A DNA stretch of 64,000 bases, from the NCBI GenBank assembly GCA_034766995.1, contig CM068317.1, positions 34,327,428 to 34,391,427 of the forward strand, read 5' to 3'. Origin of the DNA: Acanthacorydalis orientalis. Taxonomy: Eukaryota; Arthropoda; Insecta; Megaloptera; Corydalidae. Below, in pieces: positions 35,260-46,788 of this stretch. The notes below the pieces were generated by a model. That model saw only the letters and a list, made by a program, of their open reading frames with translations. It did no database searches and was not told where the DNA came from. The translations under genes were made by a program, and so were the position numbers. The first letter of the stretch is position 1. Each line of letters starts with the position of its first letter.

Positions 35260-36270
35260 TGTAAATTTATTCATTACATTTTATTCATATGTATGTTTCT
35301 ATATACGGCAAACAAACTTCCATATTTAATATTAAACATTGATAATTTACTTAACAGATAATGGAGCGAGTGAAACAAATTTGTTTAAAAAATAAAAAAT
35401 GATATTTGTAAATACGCGTTATTTACTTTGTTCTATATTATTTGTAACATCTCGTTTCTAAATTAAAACATATTAATCAAATGTTAAAACATGTACGAGT
35501 TTGTTTATCTCGTGAAAACACATCGTGCAATAATGTAACGTATCTTTTTTGTTAAATAATTATTTAATGTTCCTAAAATACAAATTGCTCGTGATGAAAT
35601 GAATAGTAAGAGTAGAGGATGAACAAGTTATCGCGCTTGCACGAATTGGAGCATACTAATTCACTGTATTTTCGCGTGTTCTTATTTTTATTTTATGAAT
35701 GGAAATACGGTTTTTATTGATTACACAAAAAAATCGTTTTTAGTTATTGTTGTAGATTTTTTCGTGGAAATGAGAGGTATTCGTGATTGATTTATTCATC
35801 TATTCTATAAAAAATATCATATAAATCAATAATTATTTTTTTTTATAAAAAATATGTTTATTATATTGTATTGTGAGTTTGTGAATAGTTGAATAATTTA
35901 AATACACAATAATTTAAATTCTTTAAGAAATTTTTCTAAATATTTGAATAGTTAGACTCTTAATCAATCATTTTCAATTTGAAGCCAATCTTCCAACGCA
36001 TGTTATTTAAAAAAAATAAAATTATAAACGAATTTAAAAATGTATAAATTAAAATTTATTTTTTTTTTCATTTCTATTATATATTTTCATTGAATTTAAA
36101 TATTTCCTTATAAAAATAGAGTAATAAATATTTATAAAAACATATTCTTTTAGTTAAAATGTGCATCATTAACTTGTGTTGTTAATGATAGTTATTTAGA
36201 TTTAATGATTTTTTTATATTATATAAAATCGTTTGAAATCCCAGTTATTGTCTGACTTTTCACTAAAAAA
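35260..36270. other. A+T-rich stretch, no gene seen
   Basis: Somewhat richer at 35580-35700 but without a frame. Confidence 0.5.
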
Positions 36271-36277
36271 ATATACA

Positions 36278-36400
36278 ATGAAGAGGGATTTTATTCACGA
36301 CCTATTGATTTTTAGTGTAGAGTTAAGCCTAGACGACTCCAAGGCACGCGAAGAAAATTGCCAGGCGTTTCTTCACATTATAAAATATAATTTTAGATAA
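36278..36400 (+). CDS. Candidate small ORF (40 aa)
   Basis: ATG with A at -3, 40 sense codons, TAA. The sequence starts MKRDFIHDLLIFSVELSLDD and continues SKAREENCQAFLHII. It is charged and varied, unlike neighbouring low-complexity frames, and lies in a short richer patch. An alternative is an exon beginning after the AG at about 36315. No domain is recognised; chance is quite possible at this length. Confidence 0.2.
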   Translation: MKRDFIHDLLIFSVELSLDDSKAREENCQAFLHIIKYNFR

Positions 36401-36409
36401 AACTTTTTT

Positions 36410-37456
36410 TAAGGGAAAAAAAATCCCTTCTTGATATAATACTCACGATAAACTTGAATATTATCAAATATTAACTTTTATTTATGTTTTTATGAATTTT
36501 ATTAATACTTAAAAACCACAAATTCAATAAAAAATCAATTTTCTATTGGTTTTTTCCTTGCAAAAATTATAATATTTTATTAATGCTGCGTCAATGCATT
36601 TTTTAAGAGGTTTAATCAAATATTCTATCATGAAACTTCTTCAAGCCTCTCTATATATTTTCGGTATTATACGAAAGTGTTTTCATAGGTGTTTATACAT
36701 AAAGTTTTAATGTTTACGCATTTACATGCCTTTCATCGAATAAATTATCTAGTACTGTTATAAATTGCTTTACTTGATAGAAATTCAATCTCTTAGTAAA
36801 TAGTTTAGAAGTTGTTCATTTATACGGAACTGAACCATCACTTTTCAACCCTCAAAGAGTTACCGAAGTCATATAATGTGTCTTATACATATTAACTTTT
36901 CATCTATTTTCAAAGAAAATCAAATTACTTTTATTGTCTAACAATTTATAATGAAATAAACATAAATCATTTTTTATTTTTCAATTTATATAATTTAATA
37001 GAAAAATGAAAGTTAAATTAAAAACTTACATCTTTTTAAATATGCAATATTTATTCTTTTTTATTTATTTTTATTATAATACAGTACATTACTTATTTAA
37101 ATTGAAAAGTTTTTTATAAATGTTAAATGTGATTTTGTGAACTTTTATTATTTTTTGTCAGTAATTTATGAAATAATAATCATTGATTTATTTTAATTAA
37201 ATTACAAGTAATAATGACATGTATTGTTTTGAAAACTAAATTATTTATTTTTTTAAGAGACAAATAAAATAATGTCAATGAGAAGAGTGTAAACAATTAT
37301 AAATTTAATGTTTTTATATATTATATTCTATAATTAATTTATTCCTCATTGATAAAATTATTTAATATTTTCAAATATAATTTTTGAATTGAAAATATTT
37401 GACTTCGATTTATATTATAATATAGTTCTAACATTGGAGCTAAATTCACATTCATG
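36410..37456. other. A+T-rich stretch, no gene seen
   Basis: Filler; nothing callable. Confidence 0.55.
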
Positions 37457-37529
37457 AATGAATTTTTCTTTCATTCCATAAATTATAAACATTTTTCTGA
37501 TTAAAAATGTTCTATAAATGATTATTCAT
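37457..37529 (+). repeat. Dispersed 74-bp repeat, copy C
   Basis: AATGAATTTTTCTTTCATTC, then CATAAATTATAAACA and TTTCTGATTAAAAATGTTCT, ending GATTATTCAT. It aligns with copies A and B. Confidence 0.55.
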
Positions 37530-37539
37530 CCTTTCAGAT

Positions 37540-38219
37540 TCTTTCTTATATGCATTTACTTAGTTATTCCATTATTTTTAAGGCGTTAATGTATAGAAAA
37601 TTTTGAAAGATATGCTTTTTTTTTGATAATGATTGCATTTGATTGAAGTGCATATGATTGAAAATTTGTGATTAAAAAAACTTTTATGAAGTATAAAAGT
37701 TAATATAATAATTTATTTAGTGGTTTTTGTATTTAATAAATTTTAAATATCATTAGATAGAAATGTAATTAGCCATATTCTTAATATACAAACTGAGGTA
37801 TTTTCTAACCTTACAATTTTTTGACCTTATAAGTGATTATTCATTTATTTGTTGAAAAAGACACGAACGTTGTAGTTTCCATTAATTTACATCATAAAGT
37901 GTTAATTAATCTGTCGCAAGTTTAAATCAGGCCATTACATGCTATAATAAATTAAAGGGATAATTATTTTAAATAATAAATAAACATAAGTTTGGTCGTT
38001 GTTTTGAAATAAAATAATTTATTAAGAATATGTATATATATGTATGTATATATATATATGTGTGTGTATGTGTAATTGTATAACTTTATATAAATAATAA
38101 GTTCAAATATTGTAAGCCTATTTTGACATCCAATCACGTGAACATATCTCCCCATCTCTTTGTCACATCAACATAGTCGCACATTTATGAAATTTAACTT
38201 GATATCTCATGCATTACTG
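37540..38219. other. A+T-rich stretch with short microsatellite
   Basis: A degenerate (TA)n/(TGTA)n tract lies at about 38028-38072. The 63-codon minus frame over it is repeat translation. Confidence 0.5.
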
Positions 38220-38340
38220 TCATATTGATTTGGCATACGACAACCAGTGCTCCCATTGTTTTACTATTGAGTTCACCGGGTGCAAACTGACAATGTTCAC
38301 CTGCTGGCAATTTGTATTGATCTCATCGACCATGTTTGCC
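38220..38340 (-). other. Exon-like minus-strand island with acceptor and internal donor
   Basis: A strong minus-strand acceptor (TTCTGTTTATATCTGCAG) is followed at 38340 by GGCAAAC and an ATG at 38333. The frame runs 37 codons to TGA: MVDEINTNCQQVNIVSLHPV, then NSIVKQWEHWLSYAKSI. A donor-like CAG|GTGAAC would instead end a 40-nt exon at 38301. The island (about 38120-38360) is richer than its flanks. The protein is not recognised; strand and frame are supported only by splice motifs and composition. Confidence 0.3.
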
Positions 38341-38344
38341 CTGC

Positions 38345-39126
38345 AGATATAAACAGAACAAATAATACAATCACAAAATCAACACTTGAGCATTTCGTAT
38401 TGAATCAGTCATAATTTAATAAATTATATTCTTGTTAATTGGTATTTGTCTTTAGTCAACTTTCGCCACTAAATATGTTATCATTTATGTCTGCTGTACT
38501 GTAAGAATTGTTTTGTTTGTTCTGAACTTGAAATGAAGTAATTATTATATAATAAATTGATTGAAAATTAGTTGATATTTATGAATTATAATTTTAATTT
38601 ATGAAGTGAAAATTTTTGCATTAATTTTAAACTTTCTGAAGTATTTTTCTCAGTTATTAAAAGTAATATTGTTTTAGGCTACTGTCAAAAATAAAATCTT
38701 TACCATTCTTTGTCTATCTTTTTCTCTTTATATATATATATATATTCTTAAACGTAGATATTTTATTATTCATAAGTGCATAATATTGAGTAAAATTCAG
38801 AAAGTAAATACAAAAATTCTCAAAAAAAGTTTTTATTAATTAATAAAAATTAATTAATGCATAACATATATTTCATGTATAATTAAGTATAAAATTTTAA
38901 AATAATTAAAAATATTAACTTTATGTGCTGTTAAAGATCTTAGGAATAAACATTTTTATACAGAAATACAAATGTTTATTTCAAGTTAAAATATATATTT
39001 AACAGAATTGGTTGTTGGTCGTAAAAAACTGTTTAAACAAATTGATTTTAATACAATAAATAAATTAGAAACTAGTGTAATGTTGTAAAAAACTAAAAAT
39101 AATTTCGTTCTAAATATATTTTTCAG
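38345..39126. other. A+T-rich stretch, no gene seen
   Basis: A short (TA)n tract lies at 38728-38744; the rest is filler ending in the acceptor TAAATATATTTTTCAG. Confidence 0.55.
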
Positions 39127-39317
39127 TTGATATGTTTATATCCTTGTTCGTCACTAATGAAATTGCCAAAACAATGCTTGTTATTTGGAGATTGGATGTG
39201 GGGTTTCCGCTTACTGATCTGTACAAAAACATAGTATTGAATGACATCTATGTACTTCCCTTAATTTACGACATCAATTATGGTCGATTAACTAAAAACA
39301 TTATACGTGACAATTAA
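39127..39317 (+). other. Exon-like plus-strand island (61-codon frame)
   Basis: Directly after a good acceptor (CTAAATATATTTTTCAG, ending 39126) a frame opens with an ATG at 39132 and runs to TAA. It includes MFISLFVTNEIAKTMLVIWR, then LDVGFPLTDLYKNIVLNDIY and VLPLIYDINYGRLTKN. Flanking DNA is much richer in A+T and full of stops, so the match between acceptor, frame and composition is notable. It may be a last exon or a stand-alone small gene. I cannot assign it to a family; a transposon fragment is another possibility. Confidence 0.3.
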
Positions 39318-39324
39318 CATGTAT

Positions 39325-40037
39325 GTTAAAAGTATTGATTTAATTAACTAGTGCAAAAAAATATTAATATTTTTTATACATTAATATAGTCTAGATAATT
39401 AGTTATTCATTTATTGAATATCTATTCATTCCTTGAGCTTAACTATTTTAATTAAATTATAATTATATAAAATAATAAAAAATGAGCTAAAACTTGTATC
39501 AATCTATGTATATACATAAACCTTAAATGAATATCATATATAAGAAAGTAAACATCGTAAAATTTTTATTTGAAATAGTTTTTAAACAAGAAACTTATTT
39601 ACTAGTTACTGTACATATTTTTGTATTCAAAATTCGAATGTATAATTGCAATATAATTTATAATGCAATAACAGTGAATTTTTATTCATTTATTTGTAAA
39701 TAATGTACATTGAGTTGAAACCGACTTTTTATTTATTAATAATCTACTATTATATTTTAACAAATACTGAAAGTTATTAAAATTTATCATGATTTATGAT
39801 TTATATTATTTTTATTTGTATATTATAAATGTATAATTATAATTTTTTTTAAGTCCAATATTGATTTTATTTACAATTTTTTGTGAGATAATAATCACAG
39901 ATATACTAAAATTGTAAAAAAATGAATAAATAAATAAAATTTCACTTTTAATTCAGTTGTAAAATGTAAAATATTATTTATACATTGATTAATTATTTGT
40001 TTAAATTATAGAAAATATAAATTGCAGGAAATTAAAA

Positions 40038-40073
<36 letters not shown>

Positions 40074-40710
40074 AAAATAAAATGTAAAACAAAATTAAAT
40101 GTTTAATCAAAATTGTAACTTTACACTTTATTTTCAATTTAAATCATTTTTATTTTAAACTATTACTGATAATTACTTAGTAAAAATTTATTTCATTCCT
40201 CACATAAGTATAACATGTTAAATATTGATTAGTCGCGGTCTAAAAATATCTGTACAACAGTATTACAAATAATAATACAAATATTTTTTTAATAGATATC
40301 AAATAATCTTAAATATGTTATACTAAAATAACATAGATATATCTATGTCAATTAATACCTGAATTATATATAAGAATCATGTGAAACTTAGCAAACACTA
40401 AAATGTAATAAACACCCTAGACTGATGTGAGTGACATTATAAGTTTAATTTCTTTCTATTTATCGTCTCTCTCTCTGCCTTTTTCTTTCTATATATATAT
40501 ATATATATATATATATTCACATCTAGTATTCTCTTATATATTGCTCTAATATTTAAAATGAATTGCATTTTTTAAACAAGTTGTTTATTTTGTAATAAAA
40601 TGAAGTAAAATGGCTCATTTTTTCTCTTTTCAAAATAATTTGTTTTTTGTTTCCTTTATAATATTTCTATTAAATACTACAAATTCTTAAAAGTAAGGTA
40701 ATCATATATT
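39325..40710. other. A+T-rich stretch with microsatellites
   Basis: (TA)n at 40042-40071; (CT)-rich plus (TA)n at 40464-40516. No frame or other element. Confidence 0.6.
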
Positions 40711-40712
40711 TA

Positions 40713-40760
40713 GTATATATATATATATACATATATATTTATACATATATATATATATAT

Positions 40761-40815
<55 letters not shown>
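40713..40815. repeat. Long interrupted (TA)n microsatellite
   Basis: About 100 bp of TA dinucleotides with CATA and TTTA interruptions. Confidence 0.93.
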
Positions 40816-40823
<8 letters not shown>

Positions 40824-40914
40824 CATATACCTGTCTTCGACAAAGTATCATTTTCTTAAACATTTGAGTAATTTACTATGAAAGAAGGTTTTCAAAAAGC
40901 AAGTATCATCTCAA

Positions 40915-41102
40915 ATCAGTTTCGATGAAATCATTAATTTTAAGGCTTCAAAATTCTATCTTGTAGGAATAAATAACTTGTTTCCCGTTTAGAAAAATAT
41001 GTGCAGGCCAGTGGTCTTTATTTTGATTAATAAATATAATTTTAACTGATATATGTGTCTTTATACTCAATACGTAAAAACCGCAATTAATTTTGCACCA
41101 AC

Positions 41103-41106
<4 letters not shown>
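40915..41106 (+). mobile_element. Mariner remnant, transposase C-terminus and 3' terminal repeat
   Basis: The plus frame reads FDEIINFKASKFYLVGINNL and, after a one-base shift, RLEKYVQASGLYFD with stop codons from 41028. The FY..GI..L....EK.V...G.YFD pattern is the mariner transposase C-terminus. About 50 bp further the element ends in AACCGCAATTAATTTTGCAC...CCTAA (41079-41106). Read inversely this is a TTAGGTTGGTGCAAAA-type end, as known for cecropia-subfamily mariners (Hsmar1-like). A (TA)n tract starts at the next base, consistent with TA targeting. The 5' part is missing or unrecognisable. Confidence 0.85.

Positions 41107-41147
<41 letters not shown>
41107..41147. repeat. (TA)n microsatellite abutting a mariner end
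   Basis: Begins exactly at the TA following the mariner 3' terminus. Confidence 0.93.
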
Positions 41148-41152
<5 letters not shown>

Positions 41153-41269
41153 GATTGCGTATAGAAATTCATTCATTCGTATGAAAATTAATACACACGT
41201 TTCACTATCGATGAAATAAACTGATTGAGCGATATGTTATTATAACAACAAAAATTGTTGAAAATAGAG

Positions 41270-41535
41270 TTCGATAACAAATTATCGTGGATTCGGGCAT
41301 CACGCGTCGTCTGTTTCACAAATGTTTCATCAGACGCAAAAGCTGTCAAATTTCGTTAAGTCCGCCGATTTAATTACTGCCGCACGACTTGGTGTTTTTA
41401 ACATGCGGGATGTGCTGATTACGGTCGCCCAGATACACCAGCCGCAGTTTCATTCCATATAACAGGCAGTCTGTTGTCCGATACCCGGATTTATTTTCAT
41501 AACGATGTTACAATTTAATCATTGAATCGACGTCA
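41270..41535. other. G+C-richer island, probably conserved non-coding
   Basis: Contains CGGGCATCACGCGTCGTCTG, CCGCCGATTTAATTACTGCC and GTCCGATACCCGG in a context of plain A+T DNA. No frame longer than a few dozen codons stays open on either strand here. An 83-codon minus frame just downstream (41519-41770) starts at TTG and is unconvincing. Regulatory or non-coding RNA function is possible but not shown. Confidence 0.35.
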
Positions 41536-41837
41536 TTTGACAATTCGTTTTAAGATCAGATATGTGTGTGCGTTGTAGTTTTGTACATCGGTAATCGTAT
41601 GCTTCTATTGTATTATTTGTGATAAGTATAATTGAAAATGGTGTGGAGTTATATCCCGTATTATCTCTGTTCCATATAGTCATTATCAAAACAACAAAGT
41701 GAAATATTAATGTATTCACCATTCTGTACATCTCTTTAAATTTATTCATAGTGTTATAGCGAATATACAAATATATAGTAGTTTTTTTCTTTTATTATTT
41801 TTAATAATTGTTAAAACTTTAAACCTCTTAATTTCTA

Positions 41838-41852
41838 ACACACACAGACTCA

Positions 41853-41911
<59 letters not shown>
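41838..41911. repeat. (CA)(CT)n(CA)n(TA)n compound microsatellite
   Basis: CACACA, CTCTCT, CACACA and TATATA blocks follow in order. Confidence 0.95.
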
Positions 41912-41913
<2 letters not shown>

Positions 41914-43572
41914 TCCTCTGTCAATCCACTGTTAGATAAAATTCTCTTCTATGATTTTTTATTTTGTACGATTGAATGCCTCTCTTTTCCATTGATTTCT
42001 AATAAAAAATTTAATTTCTTTATCTCACCTGTTCATTGGTCTCTTTCTTGGTTTCTTTATTTTCCTTGGTTCTCAGTTAATCGATTCTATTGTGGATCGA
42101 TTATTTTCTCTTGTTGTAACTTACCGCGCTTATTTCTAATTCAGACTATTACTCTTCTTATTATATATTGTGTATATATATATATATCTTTTATAAATAA
42201 TATATTAGTGTACGTCGACAAAAACAGTAATATAAAAACATAATAAAGAAAAAGTGAAGAGTTGGAAAATCGTTGAAAGAAAATAATTCTATATGAAAAG
42301 TGCAATATATAAGGTTCCATTAAAAAACATTTTTCCGTCTTTTAATGCTCTGGGGTTAATGGGATCGTTATTGAAAAAGCAGTAATAAAAATAATCAATT
42401 ATTATAAAAAGTACAATTAGAAAATATTGATACAGCTTAGAAAAAGTGAAAAGTGTTTTTATCTTATTTCTTTTCATATGGAAATAAGATAAGTAATCAC
42501 AATTATAGTTCTCCATATAAATAAGAATACTATTTTAAGTATATTAAAGATGAAAATATAAATATATAACTGATAATCCAATTAAAGTGTTTCATTTTCT
42601 ATGCTTCTTTGCTTTGAAGATGATATCGCCATCAACCACTCAAAACAAAAAATATGCGGTTGTTAAACATTTCAATAAAAATAATTTGAGGTTTTTAAAG
42701 AGTGATTTACTTCCGAAAAGTATTAAGCTTTCTTCATTATATGTATTTTTTTTGTCTTAGCAAAATCATAAATAAAACCACTTTTCCTGGAACTATGCAA
42801 CATTGAATAAATTATGGAACGTTTTTTAATTATTCAAATATTATATATTTTTTATCTAAAAGCAATTTAAATTTTACAAAAAAATTGATTGAATTCTTCC
42901 AAAACATTAAGTAATGAAGTTATATTTCATTTAAAAAAAATTTTTCAGCGATAAAATATATATCAATTAAGTGATATTTCAGAAATTCTAAAAAATTCAT
43001 TGTAATAGTGTGTCATTTTAACCATTTCGGAAATGTAATTGAAATTGTATTTATAACTTATGAATATATATATATATATATGCTATTCAAATAACTGAAT
43101 AATTAAATTGATCTTAAAGGTCAACCATAACTTTGTATAATTCATACTTAATTATTTGGAACACAACATTTATGTCCGTTGTAGGATATCCAAACCTCAG
43201 ATCCCGCAACACAAAGTTTCGGAACTATTCACCTTCATGTTAAGTAGCGATACCGACTAAATGATTTAATTAACAAATAATCACGTCCTTCAAGTCTTTG
43301 ACTGTACGCACATTTAATATTAAACTCTTGTATAATATTCTATATATTTTAAAAATAATTCAACATCGATATTTATTTCTTAATTTTGTTTTACGATGAT
43401 TTAAAATTTAAGATTTAAAATTTTCATTAAATGTATTTTGATTAACATTTCAACAATATTTTATATAGATAAATTTTATCAAATTTCATTCAAAATACAG
43501 TTTATTCAAGAATCAATTTTAAAATATTATATGAAATGAATAGAGGCTATTAAATATCAATTCGAAATAAGA

Positions 43573-43583
43573 CTATATATATA

Positions 43584-43618
<35 letters not shown>
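43573..43618. repeat. (TA)n microsatellite
   Basis: TA dinucleotides with one TTTA interruption. Confidence 0.93.
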
Positions 43619-43621
<3 letters not shown>

Positions 43622-43972
43622 AATGTATGCAAATAAAATTATTTTTGAAAGAGTTAACAGGTCAGTATCTATAATTCAGCATTATAAACTTCACAATAAA
43701 TTCATTTCGTAAAAGAGATTTAAAACAGTTTTCAAACTAAATTAATTTCCGTTTATCAATGTTATCCCACGAGTTTAACGCAAATAATCTGTAAAATAAC
43801 GGATAACTCCATTGTTGTTAATCATAGCAGCTAACAAAACACATATGGAAATTTAACGTGTACTTTTTAATAGCAATTTATCAAATACTTGTTTTATAAC
43901 AAACTTATAGATATATCAATCATGAATATATTAATTTTGCATTCAAATATAAACAATACATAGTGTTCAATG

Positions 43973-43975
<3 letters not shown>

Positions 43976-44026
<51 letters not shown>
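43976..44026. repeat. (CATA)n(TA)n microsatellite
   Basis: CATACATA units pass into TA repeats with one CATA interruption. Confidence 0.93.
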
Positions 44027-44236
44027 AATACGTACATAAATTCATTATATATACATTAATCTGATTGTTTTATAATTTTCAAAGTCCTTTCGTCTAATTC
44101 AATTTTCTTGGAATAACAGTTTTTATATCAATAAAATAAAAATGTCTACGGATAAATTGTTTTTAATTAGTTAGTAAAAAAAATATACAGTTATATACCG
44201 ACATGCTCTTTCCTCCTGTATACATTAAACATTATA

Positions 44237-44238
44237 TT

Positions 44239-44288
<50 letters not shown>
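44237..44288. repeat. (TA)n microsatellite
   Basis: Two TA blocks joined by TGTA. Confidence 0.93.
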
Positions 44289-44293
<5 letters not shown>

Positions 44294-45057
44294 TATATAA
44301 ACGTACACACAAACATATTCATATGTATTGTTGTCTTTTTCAACTTTTAAAATATCATTAGTAACTCTGGTCAAAGTTCTTAATCGTAAAATAATATTTA
44401 ACACAAATAAAATTACAAGACACTTAAAGAGTAATTCTATGAAGAAATTACAATTTTCTATTTTGAAAAAAAATGTATGAAAATATATTTCTAATAATTA
44501 ATATTAATGTTTTTAAATTACTTACTTTTCAGTAATATAAATAGAATAATTATTATAGGTGAATTATATATTAATCTGTAATGTTTTGAATGCATTGATA
44601 ATTGATGTTTTTTGTTTAACCTATGTGATAAAAAATTGATTTTATTTCAAACCTTTAAACTTTAAAAACTGGTTTTGAAATGGTTTCCGAAGTAATATTT
44701 TCTATCAACATTTTTCAAAATCGACAAAAATCATTAATGGGAAATGAAAGCAACTAATATAAAAAAATGTTAATCTTTTCAATAAATTTTCAATGTTCAT
44801 TCATAACACCGATTCAATTCAATCATAAATTCCAATTCTCTGTATATTGGTTTACTATTACATTGTATAATATGCTATTTTTATATTTCTACAGAGATTG
44901 AACTATATTTTTTTTATTAAAGTTATTTTAGGATGCTGTCAACGTAAAATAACCCAATCAATCTTTGCTTTCAAGCAAATTCGTTATATATGGGGTTATA
45001 TACATGCATATATTGATATATAGATACATGAAAACATACATTTATACATATGTGTAT

Positions 45058-45098
<41 letters not shown>

Positions 45099-45219
45099 CA
45101 GAAAGCTCTTAAGTATATTTAAAGATGAATTTCTATACATTACTTTTGATAACGACACTTTTATAATATTTTACTGTATAGTTTATTCTTCAGAAATGCT
45201 TAGAAATGTCTTTTTCTCT

Positions 45220-45250
<31 letters not shown>

Positions 45251-45639
45251 AAGTTCATACATTCATATAAAAAAGAGCTTTTTTATAAATATGAACAAAT
45301 TAAAGTTTACTTACTAAAAATCTTAATTTTTAAATATTTTATAATAAAACGATATAAATTAATCATGGGTATTTATAAAATTTTCAACTGATATTAATTA
45401 TTAGCTTTGTTTTTTATTTCAGTATACGACAAGTAATACCAAAAATCGTTTAAGAGTAATCAGAAATTATTTTTGATTAGCAGGTATTCGTTTTATCTAA
45501 TTATTTCAAAATATTTAAATAAACTAAAAAAAACAATATCAATATACAAAAACAATGCCAATATTAATGTATTATTCTGGTAGTCTTCCTTTTTTGAATT
45601 TTTTGGTGTTTCTGTTTTTCACTGCTACTTTTAGTATGT

Positions 45640-45717
45640 GACATGTTCAGATAGATTTTAGAGACTCTTAAACCTATTTAAAGATGACGTGTGTCGAAAC
45701 TATATAGAGAGAATAGA
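45640..45717 (+). repeat. Dispersed GAAACTA-type repeat, copy c
   Basis: GTGACATGTTCAGATAGATT, then TTAGAGACTCTTAAACC, AAAGATGACGTGTGTCGAAA and CTATATAGAGAGAATAG. It shares ordered blocks with copies a and b. The AAAGATGACGTGTGTCGAAAC part faintly resembles a hammerhead-ribozyme core but the stem pairing is poor. Confidence 0.5.
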
Positions 45718-46291
45718 CACTCGTACAATCCAAAAAGATGGAGATAGAGAAAAGATGATGATGCTCATTATAAAGTTATATATAATATTTGGAATCGATT
45801 CTCAGTTCCGTTCAAAAGGAAATTATAATTTGAATTTTAGTTTTGTTTGTTTCATTTTTTTATAATTTATATATAAAAAAATGTATGTAAATTTCATTTA
45901 AGATTTTCTTCTTTCATAAGCTCTGAAAGCTTGGAGATATCAAAGATAACTGATAGCAAAAGTATACAGATTTTTATAACTCTTATAACACACTCCATTT
46001 CTATCAATTCTTGCTTTGTGTTATATTCTAACTCATACTTCCTATAATATACAATTCTGTCGACTTATAAATCATAACTGAACAGTCTTCTAGTTTTGGT
46101 CACGTTTAATAAAATATTTTATAAACTATGCTGTTTGCAATTAATCAGACTAAATATTCATATTTTCCAATAATATTATACATATTTATGTTTGTATTTG
46201 TGTTAAAATATCATTTATTAATTTGTATCAATAGACAATTTCATTTAAATTTAATAGTTTGACTATTTTCAAGTTTAAAAAAAGAATATTT

Positions 46292-46410
46292 TTACATTCA
46301 AATAAACTATCTTGATAAAAGAGTTTATTTGAATGTAAACAATATTAATAACTTTATCAAAAGGTTATTAATATTGTTATTAATATATAAACAATATTAA
46401 TAACTTTATC
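46292..46410. repeat. Two adjacent perfect hairpins plus a direct repeat
   Basis: Hairpin 1: TTACATTCAAATAAACT (46292-46308) with its exact complement at 46322-46338, a 17-bp stem. Hairpin 2: AACAATATTAATAAC (46338-46352) with its exact complement at 46364-46378, a 15-bp stem. AAACAATATTAATAACTTTA recurs at 46337 and 46389. The cluster may reflect replication-slippage or template-switch duplications. Confidence 0.8.
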
Positions 46411-46419
46411 TAAAACGAT

Positions 46420-46722
46420 CATTGGAAAATAAACAAAAACATCTTTTAAAAATTCGATTTTATGTAAACTGCTGACATTTATACCAGTTAAATTTCTTTT
46501 AATATTTAAAAAATGCAAACGTTCATTAATTTCGAATAATTTTGTATAATATTGTATCTCGAATTTATTCTTAAATTATTTAAACGTTTATTCGTTGTAT
46601 TCGATTCAAAATTATTTAAATTATTTGTATTATGTGTTGAATATTGTTTAATACTAAGTACTGTTTTAAATTATTTAAAAGGATGTTAAAAATTGAAATA
46701 AATTTTATTTATGAAAGGAATA

Positions 46723-46788
<66 letters not shown>

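Larger units (their letters stand above)
41915..45639. other. A+T-rich stretch with many microsatellites
   Basis: (TA)n at 42172-42188, 43064-43083, 43573-43618, 43976-44026, 44237-44288, 45061-45092 and 45223-45251. Richer patches at 42595-42665, 43160-43330 and 43750-43850 (with a GTTATCC/GGATAAC inverted repeat at 43761 and 43801) have no convincing frame. Frames at 41992, 42289 and 45206 look like chance. Confidence 0.5.

Noticed and set aside
36345..36370. AAGGCACGCG resembling the miR-124 seed
   Set aside because: miR-124 is almost invariant in animals and the bases after the match differ; no hairpin partner was found.
45684..45705. Hammerhead ribozyme core in the GAAACTA repeat
   Set aside because: The CUGANGA core is altered (TTAAAGA) and stem II would have a mismatch at its first pair; kept only as a hypothesis for the family consensus.
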